Shown piece by piece: positions 1 through 6,169 of a stretch of DNA of 16,114 nucleotides. Numbering within the stretch: position 1 is the stretch's first letter; each line of letters opens with the position of its first letter. The DNA is taken from contig CAZSCC010000694.1 in NCBI GenBank assembly GCA_964604905.1, positions 1 through 16,114 on the forward strand. Reading direction: 5' to 3'. Source of the stretch: JACQFK01 sp964604905. GTDB lineage: Bacteria; Planctomycetota; MHYJ01; JACPRB01. Made by a program: the position numbers and the translations under genes. The notes beneath the pieces were generated by a model. That model saw only the letters and a list, made by a program, of their open reading frames with translations, did no database searches and was not told the origin of the DNA.

Positions 1-93
1 GGAGGAGGCGGGGGGGGCGGCGGGTGCGGGGCGACGGGGCTGGAGTGGGTGATCGCGGCGGGTTTCGTCCTGGGGCTCAGGCGTCGACGGTAG
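1..93 (+). CDS. C-terminal end of an exported protein with a Gly-Cys-hydrophobic-Arg sorting tail (partial)
   Basis: Only the last 30 codons are present; the gene starts outside the window and ends at TAG 91-93. The peptide begins with a run of eight glycines, then Cys-Gly-Ala-Thr-Gly-Leu-Glu, then a hydrophobic segment (WVIAAGFVLGL), and ends in four basic residues (RRRR). This tripartite plan of Gly-rich linker with Cys, single membrane span and Arg cluster is that of C-terminal protein-sorting domains such as the GlyGly-CTERM and MYXO-CTERM types, which are trimmed by an intramembrane protease and can be lipid-modified. The preceding protein is therefore probably a secreted, surface-anchored product. 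Its catalytic or binding function cannot be seen. The frame is open from base 1 and the match to the pattern is good, but the exact family of the tail is uncertain. Confidence 0.7.
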   Translation, partial: GGGGGGGGCGATGLEWVIAAGFVLGLRRRR

Positions 94-98
94 GACTC

Positions 99-127
99 AA
101 CACAAAGGCACGAAGAACACCCAAGAG
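99..127 (+). repeat. Degenerate ACAAAGGCACGAAGAACAC-type repeat copy
   Basis: Starting six bases after the stop codon of the partial gene, the sequence ACACAAAGGCACGAAGAAC matches the repeats at 8526, 8699, 8757 (inverted) and 8885 (inverted). It is A-rich on this strand, in contrast to the GC-rich genes around it, and sits between a plus-strand gene end and a minus-strand gene end. Such repeats occur between genes here and never inside a recognised gene. Confidence 0.6.
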
Positions 128-144
128 ACCCTGATCTGAGGCGG

Positions 145-381
145 TCACAGAACCCGCTTGCGGACGCGAAGATACAAAGCTTTACCCAAAGGCACTGTTG
201 TACGATCCGAGCAGCTCTTGCACGGGATCGGCCCGATCGACATGCTGATGCTCCGGCCGCCCTCGTAGGTCGGGCGCTCCACGGGGAGGGCAAACCCCAG
301 CGCCGTCACCGCGAGGATGAGGAGGCATCCGACGAGCAGCCCCATCGCCCATCCGGAGGTCCAACGCCCGGGTCCGTGCAT
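145..381 (-). CDS. Small single-span membrane protein, unknown function
   Basis: This 78-residue frame reads on the minus strand from an ATG at 381. Residues about 12-32 form one hydrophobic helix (MGLLVGCLLILAVTALGFAL), so the product would be an inner-membrane protein or carry an uncleaved signal anchor. The part after the helix contains a CKSC pair and a basic C-terminus (LRVRKRVL). No family was recognised. The ribosome-binding site upstream of the ATG is poor, and an in-frame ATG at the start of the helix is an alternative start. It follows the antitoxin gene on the same strand with 44 bases between them, so it could be its operon partner, but it does not look like a PIN, RelE or Doc toxin. 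It could also be a chance frame. Confidence 0.4.
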   Translation of the reverse strand: MHGPGRWTSGWAMGLLVGCLLILAVTALGFALPVERPTYEGGRSISMSIGPIPCKSCSDRTTVPLGKALYLRVRKRVL

Positions 382-425
382 CCGTTGGAACCCCGGCCCT
401 TGAGCCCCAGACTCAGGAGAACCCT

Positions 426-704
426 TCAGCGAAGGCTCCTCGTACCTCTTCGGCGCGACTCGCGGCGGGCCGCCTCGACATTCCCGAAGAATGGATCACC
501 GTTGTCCAGCCACCCCTTCGTGTCCGCCAAGTAGGCCCGCTGCCCATCGGGTCGGACCGGCATGAGCAAGGCTGCAGGCTTGCCGCGGCGCGTGATGACG
601 AACTCCTCGTTCCCGCACGCCACTCGAACGATGAGTTCGGAAAGGTGGGCCTTCGCCTCCGCGACGGACACGGCCTTCCTGGTCATACGGGTAATCTGGG
701 TCAT
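426..704 (-). CDS. Phd/YefM-family antitoxin without a recognisable toxin partner
   Basis: This is a 92-residue protein of normal length for the family. It contains the hallmark VSVAEAKAHLSELI near residue 13, followed by EFVITRRGKPAALLMPV around residues 34-52. These are the N-terminal DNA-binding fold and the strand-turn conserved in Phd/YefM antitoxins. Proteins of this family repress their own promoter as dimers and neutralise a toxin (Doc, RelE/YoeB or PIN type) through the C-terminal half. The first ATG at 704 has GAGG only two bases upstream; the ATG at codon 7 is an alternative start that would give the classic short MTRKAVSV beginning. No toxin gene is visible on either side, so it may be an orphan antitoxin or belong with the small membrane protein that follows. 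A long palindrome lies just upstream at 730-772. Confidence 0.85.
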   Translation of the reverse strand: MTQITRMTRKAVSVAEAKAHLSELIVRVACGNEEFVITRRGKPAALLMPVRPDGQRAYLADTKGWLDNGDPFFGNVEAARRESRRRGTRSLR

Positions 705-729
705 CCTCGAGAAGTTGTCAGCGCGATTC

Positions 730-772
730 CAAACTGTTAACGAAATCGCGCCTCGATTTCGTTAACAGTTTG
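730..772. repeat. Perfect inverted repeat, 19-bp arms, 5-bp spacer
   Basis: CAAACTGTTAACGAAATCG at 730-748 is exactly complementary to 754-772, with CGCCT between them. It contains two GTTAAC sites and is far more AT-rich than its surroundings. It lies 25 bases upstream of the antitoxin start codon and 63 bases past the end of the minus-strand secreted-protein gene. It could be the operator bound by the Phd-like dimer, or a transcription-ending hairpin. No T-run follows on either strand, which argues against an intrinsic terminator. Confidence 0.85.
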
Positions 773-835
773 CTCTGGAACTCTGGATCTCTGAGTCTCG
801 GCGGCTCTGCGGTCGATCGGGAGTCTTGAAACAGC

Positions 836-2626
836 CTAATGGCGCGCCCGCTCGAGGGCGTTCGGGTTGCGCAGCATCTTCTGAGTCATCGCCCGGATCT
901 CCTCGGCCGCAGGGCCGAGCCGGGGGTCCAGGGCCATCGACAGCCCCGCCTTCTGGCGGATCGTCTTGACGATCCATCGGAGCTCGCCCACCAGCTCGTC
1001 CTGGTTGTCGCCCACTTCGGTCAGCGCGCGGCCGTACTCCTTCGCCTTCGCCGTCGCCTCGGGGCCCTCGAGCCCCATCCCGTCCCTCCGGAAGTCGGCG
1101 TTCAGCTTCGCCACGGAGTCCGGCGTCTTCATCTTCTCCCGGCGCACCGCCTCGCGCGTCTCCACCTCGGAGAGCATCGCCTCCATCTCCGAGAGGAACG
1201 CCGCCGCCTCCGGCCGCTTCGCCTTCTGCTCCGCGAGCCACGCCTTCATGCCCCGGGAGAACTCGAGGTACTCGTCGATCCGCTTCCGGATGGTCCTGAC
1301 GAAGAGGAGCGTGTCGTCCTGCAGCTTCTCCATCTCGGCCCGCTTCTCCTTCTGCCGGCCGGCGGGGAAGATCTCGTTGAAGCGATCGCGCACGCTGCAC
1401 GTGTTGATGCCCTGGTTCTTCTCCTTCTGGCCTTCGAGGTCCAGGATGTACTCGCAGGGGCCCAGGCCCAGGGTGTTCCGGACCACGTCCACGACCGTGA
1501 ACGCCTCGGGCGGGGTCTCCTTCACGCGGTTGATCGGATAGATCACCGCGGGGCCGCGGAAGGTCATCTTCGGGTGGGCGAGAGGCTGGAGCCAGCCCTG
1601 CCCCTCGGAGTCGATCCAGCACGGATAGGGAAAGCTCCCGAGCACCGTGGTCCAGCGCTTGCGGTCGCTCCCCATCTTCCGCTGCCAGTCGTCGAACCAC
1701 TCCTGGCGGAAGAAATCGCCCCCCTTCTGCTTCTGCACGAGCATCTCCCAGCTGTCGGAGAGCCCGTTCGTGCGCGTGAAGTCCACTCGCCACTGGGCGG
1801 GGAACGGCGCCTTCCACTCGAGAGGCACGACCTTCTTCGCATCCGCCTCCCGGACGTCCGCCGCGTGCCAGAGGCCGGGAGCCGTCAGGATCGCCAGCCA
1901 GACCTTGCGCCCCTTGCCGAAGGCGATCTCGGAGCCCGAGACCACCCGCCGCTCCCCTTCCCCCGACAGCGTGACCCGCACGTCCTGCTCCCGGTTCTCG
2001 AAGACGCACACGCCCAGCGCGTCCCCCGCCCCGAGCGGATGGATGAGGAAGTTCTCGCTGGGGAGCTCCGTCGACGCGAGCGGGATCCGGACGGCGTCGA
2101 TCAGGATGTCGTCGGCGAAGAAATCGGGGAGCACCACGTAGCGCGAGGGGCACTCCACCCGCACCCGCCCGGCGCCGCCGAGGGGCTCGATCTCGACCGC
2201 CGGGTCGCTCCGCTTGAGCCGGAACCGCGCGACGACCTCGATCCCCTTCGACGTCTTCCAGGCGGCCTCGAGGCACGCGGCGCCGCGGGCGTTCTCGACG
2301 AGCGACGCGCGCTCGAGGCGGGAGGCGGCGTCGCCGCCGGCGTCCGCGATCCGGAGGACGGCCCGGGAGACGGCCCCGCCGGGGCCCGTCGTGTAGACCT
2401 CCGGCCCCGTCGCCTCGCGACGGACGACCAGGACGAGGCGGCCGTTGGTCAGCACCGCGTCCCCCTTGAAGGACGGGAGGGTCTGGTCGCGAGGGATCGG
2501 GGCCCAACCCGACCGCTCCGAGAGCGCCCCCGGGGTGAGCGGCGTCGCCGAGGGGCCCGCGGTATCCCAAGCGGAAAGCCCCGCGGCCTGCGGGGCGAAG
2601 AGGACCCAGATCAGCACCGTCATCAT
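836..2626 (-). CDS. Large secreted protein of unknown function
   Basis: The 596-residue product begins with two Met codons and a short hydrophobic export signal (MMTVLIWVLFAPQAAGLSA), so it probably acts in the periplasm or outside the cell. The start at 2626 is well supported: AAGGAG lies at 2640-2635, eight bases upstream. The N-terminal half (about 35-260) looks beta-rich, with alternating strands and phrases such as VLTNGRLVLVVRREA, resembling a carbohydrate-binding or beta-sandwich scaffold. The middle (about 270-420) is rich in Trp, Asp and Phe. Residues about 425-540 are strongly charged and helical and probably form a coiled-coil bundle. No catalytic motif was recognised. It is transcribed away from the cytochrome operon and ends before the 730-772 palindrome. 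Reading frames opposite it are GC-driven shadows. I can support that it is a real gene but not a function. Confidence 0.8.
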   Translation of the reverse strand: MMTVLIWVLFAPQAAGLSAWDTAGPSATPLTPGALSERSGWAPIPRDQTLPSFKGDAVLTNGRLVLVVRREATGPEVYTTGPGGAVSRAVLRIADAGGDAASRLERASLVENARGAACLEAAWKTSKGIEVVARFRLKRSDPAVEIEPLGGAGRVRVECPSRYVVLPDFFADDILIDAVRIPLASTELPSENFLIHPLGAGDALGVCVFENREQDVRVTLSGEGERRVVSGSEIAFGKGRKVWLAILTAPGLWHAADVREADAKKVVPLEWKAPFPAQWRVDFTRTNGLSDSWEMLVQKQKGGDFFRQEWFDDWQRKMGSDRKRWTTVLGSFPYPCWIDSEGQGWLQPLAHPKMTFRGPAVIYPINRVKETPPEAFTVVDVVRNTLGLGPCEYILDLEGQKEKNQGINTCSVRDRFNEIFPAGRQKEKRAEMEKLQDDTLLFVRTIRKRIDEYLEFSRGMKAWLAEQKAKRPEAAAFLSEMEAMLSEVETREAVRREKMKTPDSVAKLNADFRRDGMGLEGPEATAKAKEYGRALTEVGDNQDELVGELRWIVKTIRQKAGLSMALDPRLGPAAEEIRAMTQKMLRNPNALERARH

Positions 2627-2700
2627 GAGAGCGTCTCCTTCACCGAGGGGATGACACCCGGGCGCCCCCGATCTCCCCCTCTCTATACGGATCGAGGGGA

Positions 2701-2731
2701 GGCCGGGGTGAATCCGGCCGCAGAGCCGGGA
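2701..2731 (+). repeat. 31-bp direct repeat, left copy
   Basis: The copy begins GGCCGGGGTGAATCCGGCC and continues for 12 more bases identical to 3496-3526. Its first 19 bases form a hairpin with six-pair stem (GGCCGG with CCGGCC) and loop GGTGAAT. The identity stops sharply on both sides, so the 31 bp are the unit shared by the two sites. It lies in the intergenic region upstream of the secreted-protein gene. Confidence 0.85.
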
Positions 2732-2924
2732 TTTGGGTCCTTCAGGGCATATTCCCCTAACTCAAGCAGGCCCCATGAGTGGGATGTTTGCCCCCTTGTT
2801 CCTTCCCAGCAGGTCGCGGAGACGGAGCGGGCCAAGGTGAACGCATTGCTCCATCAGGCGGCGGGAGAGCAGGCCGCGCGATCGAGACGTGAATCGGTTG
2901 AATCGAAGGTGAACTCGTCGATGT
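2732..2924. other. Intergenic stretch inside the direct repeats
   Basis: This is the left part of the segment bounded by the 31-bp repeats. A plus-strand frame here reads QQVAETERAKVNALLHQAA and further, which looks helical and could be a remnant of a gene, but it has no credible start and runs into the antisense of the DUF2283-like gene. No promoter, RNA gene or terminator can be assigned. Confidence 0.3.
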
Positions 2925-3167
2925 TCACCGGCGCCCAGCCGGGATATCGAACTCGTCCAACACCGCTTCTACAGTGGGACCGAAGAATCTGTTGGTAAGC
3001 CGAGGATCAAGGATCTCAATCGCCACAACTTTGCCGTTCTTGTCCAAGTCAGCTACAACCTTCTTTGGTATGAGTTCACACTGCCGCACCGATAGTCCCG
3101 GGGTTGGAGCGACCAGATAGATCATCGCGATCCCGGCTTCGTCGACGTCGATGCTATGAACTCTCAT
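2925..3167 (-). CDS. DUF2283-like small protein, second gene of a two-gene cassette
   Basis: This is an 80-residue protein. It begins MRVHSIDVDEAGIAMIYLV and then has ADLDKNGKVVAIEILDPRL, the phrase seen in DUF2283 proteins, where a D-x-D/N-G-x-V-V-G/A-I-E-I-L strand is characteristic. DUF2283 genes commonly sit next to DUF4258 genes, and the pair is regarded as a putative toxin-antitoxin module. Its ATG overlaps the TAA stop of the upstream gene by one base (TAATG on the minus strand at 3169-3165), so the two are translationally coupled. Base composition is much less GC-rich than the flanking genes, which suggests acquisition by transfer. The biochemical role of the family is not established. 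Confidence 0.7.
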   Translation of the reverse strand: MRVHSIDVDEAGIAMIYLVAPTPGLSVRQCELIPKKVVADLDKNGKVVAIEILDPRLTNRFFGPTVEAVLDEFDIPAGRR

Positions 3168-3421
3168 TATCGCTTCCTCTTCGGCTGCCTTTTGGGCAGC
3201 GGGCTGACTTCGTAAATACTGTGGACCCTCATCGGATCTCCAGGAAAGAATACCACACGATAGACAATGCCTTCGATTTCAGCTTCGCGGACCATGGCTC
3301 CAGGAGCCTCGCCTGGGTATTCCGCTTCAAAGTGATCCAACACTTCATCAACCAACTCTCCGGAAAGATTCCGGAAGAGCATCTTCCTGCGTGCCGCCTC
3401 AGTCGGTTCCCAATGTGCCAA
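3167..3421 (-). CDS. DUF4258-like small protein, first gene of a two-gene cassette
   Basis: This is an 84-residue protein that starts with TTG at 3421, preceded by GAGG on the minus strand; the in-frame ATG at codon 14 is a possible alternative. The N-terminal half is helical (FRNLSGELVDEVLDHFEAEY). The second half has IEGIVYRVVFFPGDPMRVHSI, compatible with the strand region of DUF4258/RelE-like small proteins, and the tail is very basic (PKRQPKRKR). Its partner is the DUF2283-like gene that overlaps its stop codon. In known pairs the DUF4258 protein is the presumed toxin, but that is inference here and the domain match is weaker than that of its neighbour. It lies inside an AT-richer segment bounded by 31-bp direct repeats. 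Confidence 0.6.
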   Translation of the reverse strand: MAHWEPTEAARRKMLFRNLSGELVDEVLDHFEAEYPGEAPGAMVREAEIEGIVYRVVFFPGDPMRVHSIYEVSPLPKRQPKRKR

Positions 3422-3495
3422 GCATCCTCACTGCCAATATCAAGTATAGGGAATCGAGAGCTAAACCTCAATGCCATCCATAGTTCGCTCTGCGG

Positions 3496-3526
3496 GGCCG
3501 GGGTGAATCCGGCCGCAGAGCCGGGA
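3496..3526 (+). repeat. 31-bp direct repeat, right copy, within a larger hairpin
   Basis: This copy is identical over 31 bases to 2701-2731. Here the flank extends the hairpin: CTCTGC at 3488-3493 pairs with GCAGAG at 3515-3520 outside the six-pair GGCCGG/CCGGCC stem, leaving a two-G bulge. It ends 48 bases before the start of the cytochrome gene, so it could also act in that gene's leader. Confidence 0.85.
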
Positions 3527-3574
3527 CCCCGGTACTTTTCGACCCCCGGCCTCCCACGTAAAGATCGAATCCCT

Positions 3575-6169
3575 ATGCGTTTTTCGTTTCTCTTCATGTT
3601 CTGCGCCGTCATGGCGCCCGGCGCCGCCGCGCGGCAGGATCCCCCGGATCGCGACGGCGTCGAGTTCTTCGAGAAGAGGATCCGGCCGGTGCTGGCGGAC
3701 CGCTGCTACTCCTGCCACAGCGCCAGGGCCGAGAAGCTCAAGGGCGACCTGCTCCTCGACACCCGCCAGGGACTCCTCAAGGGAGGCTCGGAAGGCCCCG
3801 CGATCGTGCCGGGTCGCCCGGATCAGAGCCGGCTCATCCGCGCCCTCCGCTACACGGACGAAGACCTCCGGATGCCCCCCAAGGGCCGCCTCACGGCCGA
3901 GCAGGTGGCCGACTTCGAGGCCTGGGTCAAACGGGGCGCGCCCGATCCGCGCGGGGAAACGGTCGCGGCCCCGCGCTCGGCCCCCCACTGGGCCTTCCAG
4001 CCCCCCCGGGACCCGCGCGTCCCCGACGTGAAGCGGGCGTCGTGGGTGAAGACGCCCGTCGACGCCTTCATCCTCGCGAAGCTCGAGGAGAAGGGCCTCA
4101 GGCCCGCACCTCCCGCCGACCCGCGGACGCTTCTGCGGCGGGCGACGTTCGACCTCAGCGGCCTCCCGCCTACCCCCCAGGAGACCGACGCCTTCGAGAA
4201 GGACGCCTCGCCGGACGCGTTCGAACGGGTCGTCGAACGGCTCCTCGCCTCGCCGCAGTACGGCGAGCGCTGGGGCCGCCACTGGCTGGACGTCGCCCGC
4301 TACGCCGACACGAAGGGCTACGCCTTCGAGGAGCGCCGCTTCGCCTACTCCTGGGCCTACCGCGACTGGGTGATCCGGGCGTTCAACGAGGACCTGCCCT
4401 ACGACCGGTTCCTGATGCTTCAGATCGCGGCCGATCGCATAGAGGGCGACCCGCGCGACCTCGTCGCCCCGGCGTTCCTCACGATCGGCCGGCGCTTCCT
4501 GAACAACTTCCCGGACATCGTCGACGACCGCCTCGACGTCGTGTTCCGCGGCACCCAGGCGCTCTCGATCGGCTGCGCCCGCTGCCACGACCACAAGTAC
4601 GACCCGATCCCGACGAAGGACTACTACTCGCTCTACGGCGTCCTCGCCGGCCGCGAGCCCGAGGAGGCGCCGCTCGCGGGCGCGCCCCCCGCGACCTCCT
4701 CGCACGAGGCCTATGCCAAGGAGAAGACGCTGCGGGAGGAGGAGGTCCGGACGTTCCGCGAGACCCGCGGCGGGGAGACCGTCGCGGAGCTGAAGACGCC
4801 GGCGAAGATCGCCGAGTACCTCCTCGCCGCCCACGAGATGCGCGACCTGACCGACCTCCAGCTCCGCCCCGAGGCCAAGCGGCGGAAGCTCAACCCCGCG
4901 ATCCTGCCCCGCTGGTGGTTCTTCCTCCGGAAGGCCGCGGAGGAGCGCGACCCGATCTTCGACGAGTGGCGCGCCGCGCCGGACCGGGAGACGGCGGAGA
5001 GCTACGGAGAGCGGCTCGCGACGCGCGACGACGTGATGCGCCGCGTCCTCTTCGACCCGGTGCCCGCGATCGAGAACCTCTTCTATCCCGACGGCGGGCC
5101 CACAAAAAAGAAGCCCATGGACCCCGTGGACCTCCTCTTCGACGAGCCCGACGCGAAGAAGCTCCGCGACCTCCAGAACAAGGTGAAGGAACTCGAGTTC
5201 ACCCACGCAGGCGCGCCGCCCCGCGGCATGGGGCTCGAAGAGGATCCCGCCGCGCCCGACCCCCGCGTCTTCATCCGGGGAAACCCGGCGAGCCTCGGGG
5301 AGCAGGTCCCCCGCCGCTTCCTGGCCGCGCTCTCGGGGCCGCAGCGGACTCCCTTCGCGGCCGGGAGCGGGCGGCTCGAGCTCGCGCGGGCGATCGCCTC
5401 CCGCGACAACCCGCTCACCGCGCGCGTGATGGTCAACCGGGTCTGGCACCACCACTTCGGCGCGGGGCTGGTGCGCACCCCGAGCGACTTCGGCGTCCGA
5501 AGCGATCCTCCCAGCCACCCCGAGCTCCTCGACTGGCTCGCCTGCCGCTTTGTCGAATCCGGGTGGTCCGTCAAGGCGCTCCACCGCGCGATCCTGCTCT
5601 CCAGCGCCTGGCAGCAGGCGAGCGAGGGCGACCCGGAGGCCGCGCGAGTCGATCCCGAGAACGTCCTCCTCTGGCGCGCCCACCCGCGGCGGCTCGACCT
5701 CGAGGCGCTCCGCGACTCGCTCCTCAGGGTCGCGGGCCGGCTGGACCTCTCGATGGGCGGACGCGGAAGCGACATCGTCTCCAGCCGCCGCCGCACCGTC
5801 TACGCGACCGTCAACCGGGAGACGCTCCCGAGCCTCTTCCGCACGTTCGACTTCGCCCTCCCCGACCTCCACGCGCCCCAGCGCCACACGACGACCGTCC
5901 CGCAGCAGGCGCTCTTCATGATGAACAGCCCGTTCGTCCTCGACCAGGCCCGCGCCCTTGCGGCCCGCCCCGACGTGGCGATGGAAGCGGACGCGGAGCT
6001 CCGGATCGCCCGCCTCTACCGCCTGCTCTTCGGCCGCGCCCCCACCCCGCGCGAGGTCGAGCTCGGCCGGCGGTTCGTGGAGACGCCCTGCGAGGACGCG
6101 TCGCTGGCCCCGTGGGCGAAGTACGCCCAGGTGCTCCTGCAATCGAACGAGTTCATGTATGTCGACTGA
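3575..6169 (+). CDS. PSD1-type planctomycete cytochrome c (PSCyt1, DUF1549, DUF1553)
   Basis: This is an 864-residue exported protein. The start at 3575 is chosen because it gives a signal peptide (MRFSFLFMFCAVMAPGAAA) directly before the mature domains. Residues about 30-110 are the PSCyt1 cytochrome domain with C44-Y-S-C47-H48 and the MPPKGRLT loop that may supply a Met ligand. Residues about 157-355 are DUF1549, with the family sequence YGERWGRHWLDVARYADT and a second heme motif C334-A-R-C337-H338 in the GCARCHDHKYDPI block. Residues about 600-845 are DUF1553 (NPLTARVMVNRVWHHHFG; ALHRAILLSSAWQQ). The domain order and size are standard. The family is abundant in Planctomycetota and its reaction is unknown; a periplasmic redox role is inferred from the two heme sites. 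It overlaps the next gene by 11 bases, as is usual for this pair. Confidence 0.95.
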   Translation: MRFSFLFMFCAVMAPGAAARQDPPDRDGVEFFEKRIRPVLADRCYSCHSARAEKLKGDLLLDTRQGLLKGGSEGPAIVPGRPDQSRLIRALRYTDEDLRMPPKGRLTAEQVADFEAWVKRGAPDPRGETVAAPRSAPHWAFQPPRDPRVPDVKRASWVKTPVDAFILAKLEEKGLRPAPPADPRTLLRRATFDLSGLPPTPQETDAFEKDASPDAFERVVERLLASPQYGERWGRHWLDVARYADTKGYAFEERRFAYSWAYRDWVIRAFNEDLPYDRFLMLQIAADRIEGDPRDLVAPAFLTIGRRFLNNFPDIVDDRLDVVFRGTQALSIGCARCHDHKYDPIPTKDYYSLYGVLAGREPEEAPLAGAPPATSSHEAYAKEKTLREEEVRTFRETRGGETVAELKTPAKIAEYLLAAHEMRDLTDLQLRPEAKRRKLNPAILPRWWFFLRKAAEERDPIFDEWRAAPDRETAESYGERLATRDDVMRRVLFDPVPAIENLFYPDGGPTKKKPMDPVDLLFDEPDAKKLRDLQNKVKELEFTHAGAPPRGMGLEEDPAAPDPRVFIRGNPASLGEQVPRRFLAALSGPQRTPFAAGSGRLELARAIASRDNPLTARVMVNRVWHHHFGAGLVRTPSDFGVRSDPPSHPELLDWLACRFVESGWSVKALHRAILLSSAWQQASEGDPEAARVDPENVLLWRAHPRRLDLEALRDSLLRVAGRLDLSMGGRGSDIVSSRRRTVYATVNRETLPSLFRTFDFALPDLHAPQRHTTTVPQQALFMMNSPFVLDQARALAARPDVAMEADAELRIARLYRLLFGRAPTPREVELGRRFVETPCEDASLAPWAKYAQVLLQSNEFMYVD

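Noticed and set aside
730..772. Intrinsic terminator for the secreted-protein gene
   Set aside because: The stem is strong, but no T-run follows it on either strand and its base composition is AT-rich; an operator or dispersed repeat fits better.
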